From positions 310,001-374,000 of the forward strand of contig JAJOHG010000017.1 of the NCBI GenBank assembly GCA_021029095.1: 64,000 bases of DNA. Reading direction: 5' to 3'. The stretch's first letter is position 1. Every line of letters begins with the position of its first letter. This DNA comes from Phellopilus nigrolimitatus. Taxonomy: Eukaryota; Basidiomycota; Agaricomycetes; Hymenochaetales; Hymenochaetaceae. A program made the position numbers and the translations under genes. Below the pieces are notes generated by a model, which worked only from the letters and a program-made list of their open reading frames with translations, was not told the DNA's origin and did no database searches. This document shows positions 1 to 12,787 of this stretch, piece after piece.

Positions 1-2329
1 CCCGCTATTTCCGGACCAGTGGCACCTCGTCAACGAGGACTATCCAGAGCATATGCTCAATGCGACTCCGGTGTGGGACATGGGCATCACGGGCGAGGGC
101 GTCATCTCGTGCTTGGTGGACGACGGCTTGGACTTTGAAAGCGATGATCTCGCGGGTAACTTTGTGAGCTGCTTTATGGTTAATATTTCCTCGGAGGACT
201 GTCTGATTTAGTTCCCGTCTCGCTGCCAGGACGCATCCGGCTCGCACGACTTCAACGACCACGTCGACCTCCCGAAGCCGATGCTGAGCGACGACCACCA
301 CGGCACGCGCTGCGCAGGGCAGATCGCCGCAGTCAAGAACGGCGTCTGCGGCGTCGGCATCGCGTACAGCTCCAAGGTCGCAGGCGTGCGCATCCTGTCG
401 GGCCCCATTTCGGACGTCGACGAGGCGGCCGCGCTCAACTTCGCGTACCAGAACACGTCGATCTACAGCTGTTCTTGGGGCCCTCCAGACGATGGCATGT
501 CGATGGAGGCGCCCAGCCTGCTCATACAGAAGTCGATGCTGAACGGCGTGCAGAACGGCCGCGACGGCAAGGGCTCGGTGTTCGTCTTTGCGAGCGGCAA
601 CGGTGCGAACTCGGGGGATCAGTGCAATTTCGATGGATACACGAATAGCATTTACTCGGTCACGGTTGCGTCGATCGACTACAAGGGAGAGCATCCGTAC
701 TACTCTGAGGCTTGTGCGGCGAATATGGTGACGGCTTATAGCTCTGGGAGCAATCATAATAAAGCCATTGTGAACATTCCTCAGAGTTCGAATTTCGCGA
801 GGAAGTTGCTGATTTTTTTTTATTTTTATTTTTTGCGTTTCAGGTCACCACAGATGTCGGTAAAGACAAATGTACGAAAAACCATGGAGGTACCTCAGCC
901 GCAGCCCCAAATGCTGTCGGCATCTTCGCCCTCGCTCTCTCAGTCCGGTACGTCTACCGGTCTATACATACGATATTTTCGAAATCTTAAGTTCATTTGC
1001 AGACCTGACCTTTCTTGGCGCGATATTCAGCACCTCTGTGTCCAAACTGCGCAGATCGTCAACCCTGCAGACAAGGACTGGGAGCTCACAGCCACAGGGC
1101 GGCCGTACAGCTACAAGTACGGCTTCGGCAAGCTCGACGCGTACGACTTTGTCACCGCTGCGCAGCAGTGGCAGAACGTGAAGCCACAGGCATGGCTCGA
1201 GATGTCGCCTGTGCAGCTCGCGGATGGCACGCTGGACGCGAACGGCAAGTTCGCGGGCGGCGCGTTTCTTGGTGCGGACGGCCTGGAGAGCACGATGGAG
1301 GTCACCGGTGCGATGCTTGCGGAGAACAACTTCGAGTCGCTGGAGCATGTGACGGTGAGGGTGTGGATTGAGCATACGAGGCGCGGCCATGTCGAGGTTG
1401 CGCTCACGAGTCCGAGCGGCGTGCGGAGCGTGCTGGCGGAGAAGCGCGAGCGCGACAGAGACGAAAATGGGTTCCCTGGGTGGCGGTTCATGTCGGTGAA
1501 GCACTGGTGAGAAATCTTACTTTCCGTTCTTCACAAAAAAGAAGCTGGCAAATTCTGAAAAATGGTGGGCAGGGGTGAAAACCCGATAGGAAAATGGACG
1601 CTGAAAGTGTCCGACGAAAACGCGGAAAACGAAAGCGGGCGGTTCATCGGCTGGAGCCTGTCGCTCTGGGGCTCTGCGAAAGACGCGGGCAAAGCGGTGC
1701 CGTACGTGCTGAAGCAAACGGACGAGTTGCCCGTAGTCTTCCCTCCGCCGAAGCCTACGCCAGTCCCGGAATCAACAACCACGATTGCATCTACAACAAA
1801 GTCGTACCAGAAGCCAACCGTCACCAAGCCTGCAGAGGCGGACGTCGAGTCTACAGCGGCGCAGCCGACGTCGACGCCTGCTGGAGGGATAGACAACATG
1901 GATGAGAACACGCGCTTCTGGATCGCGGGCGCGGGCTCCGCGCTCTTCGTGCTCCTGCTGGGCGGGGGCGCGGCGCTCATCGTGCGCCGGGTCGAGCGCA
2001 ACCGCGCGCACCGGCAGGGCGCGTATGCGCCCGTCGCGCGCGCCGACGGCGAGGAGGTACGCATGCGCTTGCTCGAGCCCGAGCTCGGCGCGGCGCGCCC
2101 CGTGAGCGCGCGGCACGCGGACGTGGTCTTCGACGCGGGCGAGGAGGAGGGGCTGGCGCGGCGCGAGGAGGTCGCGTCGGGGGCTGTTGGGTTCCATTCG
2201 GGGTTCTTGGAGGACGATGAGCTCGCGGAGACGGCGGAGATGGGCGGCATGCCTCTGTACAGCGACGAGCCGAGTGCGGAAACGGCGCGGCGTGAGGGGG
2301 AGGTGGCGACGGAGTCGCGAAGACCGTAG
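1..2329 (+). CDS. KEX2: Kexin-type proprotein convertase, 5'-partial
   Basis: Calcium-dependent subtilisin-family (S8B) serine protease of the late Golgi that cleaves secretory precursors after dibasic sites. The 5' end is outside the window. The catalytic triad is visible: Asp in CLVDDGLD (about 110-130), His in DDHHGTRCAG (about 292-320), Ser in HGGTSAAAPNA (about 883-905), with the oxyanion Asn in ASGNGAN near 600. The P domain follows (about 1190-1690, ending GRFIGWSLSLWG), then a Thr/Pro-rich stalk, one transmembrane segment (FWIAGAGSALFVLLLGG, about 1915-1970) and an acidic cytosolic tail, as in yeast Kex2. I place introns at 164-211, 770-843, 948-1002 and 1507-1572; all are GT-AG and keep the frame. 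No defects seen in the visible part. Confidence 0.95.
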
Positions 2330-2627
2330 GACGGCTCTGTAAAATACGAAAACGGTAATATTGCTTGTATATTTATTCGGATTTTATGCTCCAGGACCCG
2401 TATACATTTTTGCTATCGAATTGCATTTTATTTTGCGAAGTTCCAACCTCTGAAGTTGCAGAACTGTAGAATTACCGTAGAAGGCAACCACGTCGCTCGC
2501 TGACATCATGAACGCAAAGTCGCTTCCGAAACTCACGCGATTGTTGACGACACACTGGCGTCTTCTCTGCACGCTGCAGCCCCTGGATGCTCCGCCTGTC
2601 CCACGCACATCTTGGCTGACGACTTCC

Positions 2628-5600
2628 ATGAGCGACAAGCAAGAACCATACAGAGAAAAGCGCGCGGAGCCCGAGCCGGCGTCGGCGTCGGCGTCGGTTG
2701 GCGAACTCCCGACCGTCAACCGTCGGCTGAGTGTGCGCAGGGCCCGCTGCGCGCGGGCGAAGCTCGTGCTGCTGCTGGCGACCGCGCTGGGCCTCTGGCT
2801 CTGGGTGCTCGGGACCCGTAGGCAGGACGTCCTCCCGACGCGCCTCCCGCTGGAGGACTCGTTCATACCGTGGCCTGTCGACATCGACAGCACGGACGCG
2901 CCTGCGTCCGCCGAAGAAGGGCCATCGGCACCACGCCCGTCCCGCGCTTCCTCAACGGAAAGCCGGCGGAGAAGATCTTCCTGTAAGCGCTCCGCAATAC
3001 GGCTTCTGCGTCGCTGACATGGTGCAGCGCGGTGCCCAACAACGAGAGCGCCGTCGCAACCTCGCGCCGCCTCGCGCGCAGGCCGCACATGGCGGGGACG
3101 CCCAACGATTTTGCCTCCGCGCTCGACTTCCTGCACCTCCTGCAGACGGAGCTCGGGATCGCCGCGCCGCCCGAGGCGCCCGCGCCCGTCTTCAGCGCGG
3201 GCTCGCCGGAGTCGCGCGCCGCGACGCTGGGCGCGACGGGCGCGGGCAGCGCGCGCGCCGCGTGGGTCGACACGTACTACCCCGTGCTGAACGCGCCCGC
3301 GGCGCGCCGGCTGGAGATCCTCGGGGAGGGCGGGGCGCCGGTGTGGAGCGCGCAGCTGGAGGAGCGCGCGGAGGGCGTGCTGGACCCCGATGCGGGCGAG
3401 TATGCGGAGGCGGTCCCCGCGTTCCATGGGCTCAGCCCCGCCGGGGAGGTGCAGGGCAAGCTTGTGTATGCGAATTATGGGCGGAAGGAGGATTATGATG
3501 CCCTTGAGGAAGCTGGTGAGGGAGTAAGCATTGTTCCGGTAGGATGGGTGCTGATAAGCGTTAGGTGTCGACTTCAATGGGTCCATCGTCATCGCCCGCT
3601 ATGGGGGGATTTTCCGAGGACTCAAGGTTGTGCCGGTTTTGTGAAAGAAATTGAGTTCTGTTGTTTACGATGGCTATATGCAGGTTAAAGGCGCACAAGA
3701 ACGCGGCGCTGTCGGCTGTCTCATTTACTCGGACCCGCGCGACGACGGGAGCGTTCGATGGAGCAATGGCTATGCGGCGTAAGCCATCCTTCCTGTTCCA
3801 TTCGTAGTGTCAGTGACTCATCGTTGGCGTGTTAGATACCCATATGGGCCCGCAAGGAACCCCACATCCGTGCAACGCGGCTCGGTGCAGTTTATCTCGG
3901 TGTACCCAGGCGACCCCACGACGCCCGGCTATCCCTCGTATGAGAACAGCACGCGAACGCGGGGCGAGAACATCCCTGATATCCCGAGTCTGCCGATCTC
4001 GTGGAACACGGCGAACCAGCTGCTGGAAGAGATCGGGGAAGGCGGGCTGAACAGGACGGTGAAGCTTGTCAATAATGGTTTGTGCTCTTCATTCTAGTTT
4101 CATTCTGGGTTTTGCGAGTTGATGATTCTATGCGATGGGAAGTGGATACCAAGGTCACGCCCATTTGGAACTACTATGGGTGTTATCCCGGGACATATCA
4201 AGGATGAGGTTGTCGTAGTCGGAAATCATCGCGACTGGTGAGCTTTATTTTTTCTCACTACGAGTCAGAACTCATATTGGCTTTCAGCATGGGTGTTGGG
4301 CGCCACTGATCCGACCTCCGGGACGGTGTCTACGTACGAAGTCGTGCGAGGACTGGGTGCGTTGCTGAGGAAGGGATGGAAACCGCTGCGCACGATAGTC
4401 ATCGCTAGCTGGGACGCAGAAGAAGTAAAAATTCTTGACGAGCATATTAAGCATGTTGGTCCTGACAAGCTCATCTCCAGTTCGGTCTTATTGGGAGCAC
4501 TGAGTGGGGTGAAGACTTTGCGGAGTGGATTGATAAATATGTTGTCGCGTATTTGAACCTTGGTGAGTGAAACAACGAACAAGTATTCAGAAATGCTCTC
4601 GATTCTTATTTACTTCTATCTCAGACTCCTCTGTCAGCGGCTCTCGCTTGCGTCTCTCCGCCTCCCCTTCGCTTGCTCATCTCGTGAGTAACGCTGCGCG
4701 CGACATCCCTCACCCGACCATTCCGGGGCGCACGCTCTGGCAGGCCCGTCTCGACTCCGGACCGCTCTTTGGAACGGTCAACGAGGAGGCCATGCACGTA
4801 TGGGAGGAACAGTATGGTACTCCGCTGCTGGAGCCTGGAGACTTCGCTCCCGCAGACTCCTTGGGGACTGCTGTGAAGGGCGGCTTGAAGACCGATGTGA
4901 ACGGTGTGCCGGTGCGCAGCGCATCGACGGGTGTGGGTGCTCTCGGCTCTGGGAGCGACTATACGGTGTTCTTGCAGCGGATCGGTGTGGCAAGCTCGAA
5001 TGGCGGATTTGCGTCGACGCTTTCGGACCCTGTCTATCATTACCATTCGGTGTTCGACTCGGAGACGTGGCAGGAGCGATATGGGGATCCCGGCTTCCAC
5101 CGCCATGTACGTGTATTTTCTTAAAACTTGGGAAGTCTCGCGATAATTATACTTAACTGCTTTTTTTTTTGTCAGGTCGCAGTTGCGAAGCATCTCGGTT
5201 TGCAACTCCTTCGCATCGCAGATGCCATCGTACTGCCCCTTAATACGACACAGTATGCTTACGATTTGGACGGGTACCTCAACAAGTGCGTTTCTCTTTC
5301 TGTTTCTATTGTCGCCACGAAGTTTATTTCGATTATACTCTAGGGTCGAAGACATTGCGGGCACCCAAGGCTTCGCTACGGACTTCTCCGCCCTACGCTC
5401 CAGCATCGCCAAGCTGCAAAATGCGAGCTTAGCGTTAGACGAGGAGAAAGCCGACGCAGAGAAACACCTGAGGAAACTCGTAAAGAAGTGGTGGAAGGTT
5501 CGCCACGGGCATCATAAGCATTGGTGGCACAAGATCCGCACGCTCTTGAGAAAGATCGGGTCGTGGTTTGGCTTCGGCAAAAACGGCGAAGGTTGTCCTC

Positions 5601-6120
5601 ACAAGAACAGAAATGAAGGGAAGGACCTTAAGCTCGGACGACCCAAAAATCTAGGCGCCAGTGGGCGACTGAGGCCGCGAGTCGGGCGCTACCCAGCGTG
5701 GCTCAAGGAGCAAGAAGAGAAGGAGCGCAGCTCCGAGAAGGATCTCGACGAACATCATGGTCATCACTGGCACTCGAGGCCGAAGCTTGTCAAGAAGCTC
5801 ATCGCCGCAGCGAAGCGCGTGCAGGAGGCGAACAAGAAACTCGTCGCGTTCGAGCGAGGCTTCATCAGCGAAGAGGGCGTCAAGGACCGCGAATGGTATA
5901 GACATTTGGGCGTTGCGCCTGGAAAGTGGCTCGGTATGTTTTGTTTAGATGAGCTCTACGTGGCATATTGACGTTGGTTCTCTTTCTAGGGTATGGAGCG
6001 ACGACTTTCCCGGGTGTTACGGAGGCCTTGATTTATGACAAGAATGCGACGCTCGCGCAGGCTGAGGCGAAGAGGCTGGAGAAATTGATTGATGCGCTCG
6101 TGAAACGAATCGAGGTTTGA
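2628..6120 (+). CDS. M28 glutamate carboxypeptidase II-type membrane metallopeptidase
   Basis: Type II membrane protein of the M28B/transferrin-receptor family (relatives: human GCPII, yeast Tre1/Tre2). A short basic N-tail is followed by a membrane anchor (AKLVLLLATALGLWLWVLG, about 2757-2815), a PA domain (about 3400-4080), the di-zinc peptidase domain, and a C-terminal TFR dimerisation domain. Expected metal ligands are present: His in GNHRD, Asp in ATDPTSGT, Glu-Glu in SWDAEE, Asp at the LNL/DSS junction, His in DPVYHYHS. The start at 2628 (MSDKQEPY) is preferred; an in-frame ATG lies at 2508. The dimerisation domain carries a Lys/His/Trp-rich insertion (about 5480-5800). The frame needs adjustment near 2870-2930, near 4170 and at the splice near 4231, so this copy may be damaged or the sequence may contain errors. 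Confidence 0.85.
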
Positions 6121-6642
6121 ATGGACTGTCAGATTTTGTTTTTTCGGTCTGTTATATGATAGGATATAAATGTAACTCTGCTCCTCAGACTTTCGGTGCT
6201 TCTTCGGTGAAAGCATGGTTCCGCGTGAAACTCAGTATTGCCGGTATAACTCCGGGCGGGACTTATGATGCCAAATCGTCAGCATTGTTGGCTCGAAAAG
6301 GGGACCTTCATTACGATGGTATGCGGTTTAATGACGAGTAGCATGTACATATGTAACTGTGAAATTTGTGATCCTGAATGTGGCTGTTTGTGGCTATCTA
6401 CTGGACAAAGCCCATTGATAGCCGTGATCGACGATCAGGAAAATGATCGCCGCATCACCTTCCCCTCTTCCCTGTTTTAGGCAGACCTTGCAGCGAGTGA
6501 ATTTGTTTAACGAGAGTATGATTGTAAGTATAACAGCTCTAATTTACTTCCTCCGACAAAAACAAAAAATGACTATAATACATATCATAAGCAAAGATTA
6601 CAGAATCGAAGTGTTCTCAAACGAGCTCCTCTATCATCAGCA
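6121..6642. other. Intergenic, convergent 3' ends
   Basis: The stretch lies between two convergent genes and should hold both 3' untranslated regions. Only short unconvincing open frames are present and I see no repeat or RNA gene. Confidence 0.5.
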
Positions 6643-8792
6643 TCAAGTTTCAGTTGAATCTATAACGGAGCTATCCATAATAGCGTCCGCCGGAATCGCT
6701 AAAGTGATTGAGAGTCGTCTATTGCTTGGCGTAGGACCAGTGTACATTGATATGTTCTCGTCGTCATCGTCACCATCACCACCACCATCTGGGTGCCAGC
6801 AATTCTCGCCTTTGCGGCGCCTGTCCATCTTGTTGAATTCGGGTAGCCAGCCGTTGGACCCCAGGAAATCCACATCTGACTGCGAGAACGCGTCCTCTGT
6901 TAATGAAGTAACATCGCCGAAAACGGGGTAATGCTCGACGAAGTGCTTCTTCCCTTGCGTTTGTTTGACATCCTGAGTGATCTCGCTATCGTACGAGTGG
7001 ACGTCGTTGTCATAGATTGCTGAGAGCGCATCATCGCGGGCAGCGAGCAAACGCGCCACCTGCTCTTTAGGCAAGCGCCAGTGAACGTTGACGGAACGCG
7101 TCCTGTCGGTCGACACGAGGACCTTGAACACATCAGACTGGTGGTAGTGATACGTGTTGTCGAGCGGCCACGCAGGGGTAGGCACGATCTCCACGCCATC
7201 TGTCCCCGCACCGGAGTTCGTGCTTAATTTGCCAGCCTTGACAGGGACAAAAGCCGATCTGCGTGGCGGGGCGATACTGTCCAGTCCGGCGGGCCGGCGC
7301 ATGAGCGGGAGCAAAAAGAGGCGCGTGTATGCGTGCCCGGCGTGGACGTCGAGGACGAGCGCGGGGCGCCAGGGGAAGCGCCACTCGACTCGCGAGAGCG
7401 ACGGGCTGCACCAGTAGCTGTTGTCGCTCTCCGCGTTCGAGTCGGCGGACCAGCCCTCGTCGTACTCGAGTGTCGGGCGCGCACTCAACTTGACGAGTAC
7501 ATAGTCTCCCTTCTTTACTGGTGGCGTGCTGGCCGGCGGGGAGCTGGCGCCGGAAGAGCGCGACGCGGCGTCATAATGTGACCCGCTGGAGACTTGTTCT
7601 GCATTCTCGTCGTCGGGATCGGGCTCAGGGTAGAAATACTCTATGTGCTCGGGTGCAGAATTGTCATCAGTAACTGGCGCCGGATTGGACTCGCTGGAAA
7701 AGTATTCTGCTTCCTCTTCGTCGGACTCAAGGGGGCTGAGCTGCAGGTCTTCAAATGCGCAATCTTCACTAGTGGTCGGAGATTCTGCGTCTGTAAGACT
7801 ATCAGCTGCTAGATTGACTTCCTCGACAACTTTGCCTCCCTCTGAGTCGGAATCAGGGACAATCTCGTCCTCTGCAATTTCACTTTCTCTCTCTTCCGGA
7901 AGAGATAGCCAATCGTAATCGTAATCGAGTTCAAATCCTTCACGGTTAAGCAGGCTTCGGAAAAGGTCTTTCATGTATTCGTAATCTGGCTCTTGATCGT
8001 ATCGAGACCTTTTGTATAATCCAAGAATATAGCGAACTCTTCCGGCAATCCCTCACAGAGTCTACTAGATGACCATGTTTTCTTCTTCTCTTTGACACGG
8101 TCTTCCCTGTGTTTTCCAGTGCCACCACGAAGACTCTGCCAGGGCAATTTACCGCGCAGGAAGTATATAAATGTGTATGCTGCAGACTCGAGGTCATCTC
8201 TGCGTGATTGCGAGCGGCCCAAGTGGGAATTCAGACTCGCAAATCTCGTTGTCCCGAAGAAGTTGAGTCCTTCGGAGTACGGGAAATGCTCGAGTGTCTC
8301 CGGATGCCTGTAACGCCGCGCGAGACCGAAGTCAATGATATGCACAGCGTTCGCCGCATCACTAGCAGGCTTGCCCAATAGAAAATTGTCGGGCTTGATG
8401 TCTCTGTGGATGACGCCCTTGCTGTGCACATACTCGATGCATTCAAGCATCTGAAGCGCGATCATGAGCGTTGTCTTGAGGGAAAACTTGTGGCCACATA
8501 TCTTGAATAATAATTCGAGACTTGGCCCCAAGAGATCTAAGACCATGATGTTCCAACGCTCTTCGCGCCCGTATGCATACAGGCTAGGCACACATGAGTT
8601 GCCCTCCAAGAGGCGAGAGACATCAGCCTCATGCTTCAGATAAGGACGAGTGATCGTAGAGTATGTGCGTTCGTACTTGATGGCAACAGCTTTGCCGTCG
8701 GGTGCTTCACCGCTGTAGACGAAACCAAAACCGCCGACAGCGATGCGCCTCCCCACTTGATAGTCTCTGAGTGCGTGAGATGCAGAGTTCAT
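6643..8792 (-). CDS. CK1-like protein kinase with long acidic C-terminal extension
   Basis: Casein kinase 1-type Ser/Thr kinase. The N-terminal 270 residues form the catalytic domain: glycine loop GGFGFVYSG, Lys in AVAIKYER, catalytic loop HRDIKPDNFLLG, DFGLARRYRH, and the CK1-type substitute for the APE motif (FFGTTRFASLNSHLGRSQSR). The kinase fold continues as EPDYEYMKDLFRSLL at about 7930-8000, but in another frame: one base seems missing around 8001-8008, which would create a premature stop. After the kinase come about 400 residues: a Glu/Asp/Ser-rich linker, a block GDYVLVKL...WRPALVLDV (about 7340-7520) recalling PWWP/Tudor-like beta-barrels, and a polar tail. The tail is unlike standard CK1 and I cannot assign it a function. 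Confidence 0.85.
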
Positions 8793-9236
8793 GGTTCGTT
8801 GAGAAAGAGGAAAGGAGAGACAAACGCCACAGATGCCACATTTTCTTGACGCTATATAGACGATTGCAAGTGAGGATGGACTAGAGTATACGGAGCACCT
8901 GCAAGCTAAGGGATGAAATGAAATGGGGTTCGGCAGCCGATGCTCCTTTAGGAAGGTGGCTACGGCTAGAGGCCTAGATCTGTGTAACTGCGGCCGGGAA
9001 GATCTCTATTCTTGGTTCCGCATGGAAAAAAAAAAGTTAAAACCCCTGGAAACCCGATGATCTAATTTTCGTCATTATATTCTATTTTTGCTGCTTTCGC
9101 TCCCACTTTCACGTCCGCCGTCACGCTTGATGCTTGCTGCGCCTTCGCTCTCTTCCACCACCTCTCTCTTCACACCGTCTATACTTTTATTCCCCTCCTT
9201 ATCGTCTCTGTCTGCCTGAGCTTGAACTCCTCCACC
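8793..9236. promoter_or_regulatory. Divergent promoter region CK1-like / KRE6-SKN1
   Basis: The 444-base gap separates divergent starts at 8792 (-) and 9237 (+) and must contain both promoters. On the kinase side a CTATATAG element lies near 8853-8860. A pyrimidine-rich tract (about 9140-9230) precedes the KRE6-type start codon, as is common at fungal transcription starts. No open frame of note. Confidence 0.45.
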
Positions 9237-11940
9237 ATGTCCGACTTGCAGAGACTGGCACCAGACTTTCAGTCGAAGAACCTGAGTGGGGCGTCCACCC
9301 CGCAGACCCCACCGTCCGGCTCTTCGTCCACTCTGCTTCCCAAGCCGAACAGCCAGTCCAATCTCATTCCCGTATTCATGGACTCCTCTGCTAGACACTC
9401 TGCAAGCGACAAAAGTCTTCGTTTAAGCACCTACTCCTACGTACGTCAATATATGCCTTTTAGAATTGGTTGAGCCTGTCGGATGGCTAAATGCGTCTGC
9501 ATTCCAGAGCGATACTCCCTACGGAGACCGCAAACTACCGAACTCGTTCTCCCATGTGTCAGAGAAAGTAAGTGCGCGTTGGCATAACCTTTCATTTTTG
9601 TACATTCTTGACCTTTTTTCGTCTTATTTTCGTCACAATCTAATTTTGGACTTCCCCCTCCTCTTCCCACACATATTTATCCTCGATAGTATTCGTTCGC
9701 TCCGGATCCAACGCAATGGGGTGCAAACCTTTCACCGGACTTAATCGAGGATGATGACTACCTGCACAATCCCGATGCTCGCACTAAAACCAAAGGCGAT
9801 ACGTTTGTATGCACGCGCCGCGGCATCGAGAACGTCGGTTGTCTGAGTGTTTTAATAGTCGGGCTTATTGCTCTTTTGTAAGTCGAGTATTTCGTGTTTC
9901 CAGGAGCACAGCAGGTTAACCGGTGTGTGGCAACACCAGTGCCGGATATCCTATCATCGCTCATTTCACAGCAAATAAACTGTCTACTCTCGGGGGGTTT
10001 AACATCGGTGGAACTAACGCATCAGGACAGGTGCGTTATATTAATGAGCAGCATGCCAATCTCTCAAAACTTTACATGAACAGATACCGTCTATAGGAAA
10101 TTTTGGTCTTATAGACCAAGATACTCCACAGGATGCTTACACCAAGGTCAGTATGGCTATGCTCTACAAACCGACGATTTATACTTATAAGTCGTGTTCT
10201 GTAATTAGTCGGGTTGGCGCGATGGTTCGGAGATGGAGCTCGTTTTCTCAGACGAGTTTAACGCCGAGGGCCGTAGCTTCTACCCTGGCGATGATCCATA
10301 CTGGGAAGCAGCAGACATGTACTATTGGTCGACGAAAGACTTGGAATGGTCAGCAAACCACGACTATATGGCATTAATTCACTGCGCTCTAACAACCATC
10401 CACTATGAAGGTACGATCCGGCAGCTATTACGACCACAAACGGTGTAAGTGATACATCTGTCAAACGTATCATTAAAAGAAAAGACTGACATTTTTCTTT
10501 CAAGGCCTTGCAAATTACCATGTCCCAGAAAGCCGAACACAACCTCAACTACCAGAGCGGGATGATGACGTCGTGGAATAAATTTTGCTTCACGGGAGGT
10601 TACATCGAGGTTAATGCTTCTTTACCGGGCGTAACCAATGTTCTGTGAGTTCTTCAATTTCTTGCTATGCATGACATTCGATGGTGTTCATTACTGTTTT
10701 CATTATCTCAGCGGATTCTGGCCGGCAATGTAAGTTTCTTTGTTTGCTTAGTAACTACGTAATTAACATTTACTCGTAAGCTGGACGATGGGCAACCTCG
10801 GTCGAGCAGGCTATGGCGCGACTCTCGAAGGCATGTGGCCCTATACATATGACGCATGTGATGTGGGCACAGCGCCAAACCAAACGATTAATGGACAACC
10901 ACATGCCGCCACCATAGACGGAGATACGGGCAATGACGGCAGGCTGTCTTATCTTCCTGGGCAGAAACTGTCTCGTTGCACGTGTTCTGGCGAAAGCCAC
11001 CCTGGTCCAGTGCATTCGGACGGGACATATGTTGGGCGATCAGCTCCAGAGATCGACGTGTTCGAAGCACAGATCACAGATGACGTGGGTCAGGTCTCTC
11101 AGAGCGCGCAATGGGCGCCGTTCAATTACGCGTATGTGCTTGTCACTGTGGATATATCTTCAAACAACTGATTCGTTATTTTATAAAAGTTACGACTGGT
11201 TCAACACAACCAACAATATGATCATCGCAGATACCAGCATTTCAGAGCAGAACACCTACACAGGTGGTGTCCTTCGTACGTATCTTTCTGTCAGTCGTGT
11301 GCGCGACGCTTAACAATTCTTCGCATGGCAATTAGAGCAAGCATCATCTGTCGTGACAACTGCAAACCAAGACTGTTACACTGGCGAGACCGGCTGCTTT
11401 GAGGTATATGGCTTTGAGTATCAGCCTGGCTTCGACAACGCATACATCACGTGGATCGCAAACAACAAGGTCGCTTGGACGCTCTTGTCGAGCGGCTTTG
11501 CTGCGGATTCACGTGTGAATATCAGCGCTCGGCCTGTTTCCCAGGAGCCTATGGTGCGTTTATCTTCCCTTCTGAGTGGAAGAGGGCGAATTATTGATTT
11601 TATGTGTTTGTTTTCAGTACATTATCATGAATTTCGGCATGTCATTTAATTTCGCTCAAGTCGACCTAGCAGACTTGCCATTCCCAGCGACGATGCTAAT
11701 CGACTATGTCCGAGTCTATCAGAAATCAGGCTCGAAAAATATCGGCTGTGACCCGAAGGACTTCCCTACAGCAGACTATATAAATACGTACGTCTACAAT
11801 GTCGGCTTCGATGTCTCAGTTCTGATCTTGATTTGTTTATTTTCAGCTACATTGAAGCATACACGAATCCCAATCTGACGACGTGGCGTGATGATTTCGG
11901 CCAGCCATTCCCAAAGAGCTCGCTCCTCAATGGATGCTGA
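9237..11940 (+). CDS. KRE6: KRE6/SKN1-type GH16 beta-1,6-glucan synthesis protein
   Basis: Type II membrane glycoside-hydrolase family 16 protein needed for beta-1,6-glucan in fungal cell walls. It acts in the secretory pathway or at the plasma membrane. The N-terminal cytosolic part is Ser/Pro-rich (starts [12 protein letters not shown]). A membrane anchor follows ([14 protein letters not shown], about 9838-9880). The luminal domain has the SKN1 hallmarks [55 protein letters not shown], and the GH16 catalytic EIDVFEAQ (about 11050-11075). It ends PKSSLLNGC, with a C-terminal Cys. At least nine introns of about 50-70 bases are inferred; for example an intron of about 65 bases (10352-10411) lets DLEW continue into YDPAAITT. 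The start at 9237 has a good context (CCACCATGTC). Yeast Kre6 and Skn1 are both equally possible namesakes. Confidence 0.95.
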
Positions 11941-12787
11941 TTCCACACCGCGTCGGACACTATGTGACGCGACGTTCTCCATTCTGTTCCTCTTCTCAAA
12001 TCTCGGGCAACTTTGTATTGCAAATCGGCCCTTCCCGCAGTGCGGTCCGACGAACCTTCATTCGAAAACGAAGGTAGTATATTGATATCATTATTAAACT
12101 CCGCTTCATGGACATTGGACGAGCCTCCGGTCACCGTCTTTCCGCCTCTCGTATTTGTCTCCGCTTTGCTTCCACCATCCATCTATTCATCGAACCCTCA
12201 TCCGATTTGCACACGTACTCTTCAATCAGTTCTTTCATTGAACACTTCTTTCCTCAATTGACTTCACCGTCTATACGTGAGCTTTGTCTCCACTCCCTTT
12301 GTCTCCCCTCCCTTCGTGTCTTGAGTCATCCACCCTCTTATTATCTCCTCGCCGCAAATTGATTGGACGTGGGCCCTTCGTACATAGTATATATTCACCA
12401 CGAGACTTGCGGTTGTGGACTACGCTATTAGTTACAACATGTCTTTAGGATGTTGTAACTAGTCTGGTACATAGTGAATGTTGTATACCATATCCTGTAG
12501 ATGCGTGATTCAGTCGCGACTTCCACAATATCTACGGCATCTATTGCTTCTGGATTGATCATACGATCAATGCAATGCGTTGTGCGCACACTAGTCGCAT
12601 TTTATTCGTGCGGACACGCCATAATAGCCCACGAATTTCTTTCATTAACTCGATAATTCTGTCTTCAAGGCAAAGAAGCATTTGTTCTTCACAATTACTA
12701 GCCATATACGAACGCAATATCACAGTCTTCCTCCAAAACAGACGCGTACTGGGTAGGAATGTATACAACTAGTATTGCGTGGCATAG
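11941..12787. other. Intergenic, convergent 3' ends
   Basis: About 850 bases between the convergent KRE6/SKN1 and PEX14 genes. The region is pyrimidine-rich at 12150-12360 and AT-rich afterwards, with a short inverted motif (tagttacaacat / atgttgtaacta, 12429-12464). Only short, unconvincing open frames occur. No gene is supported. Confidence 0.5.
12420..12470. repeat. Short inverted repeat, hairpin candidate
   Basis: TAGTTACAACAT is followed after about 10 bases by ATGTTGTAACTA, its perfect 12-base reverse complement. It sits between convergent genes and could act in 3'-end formation or be a remnant of a small element. The coordinates are read by eye. Confidence 0.55.
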
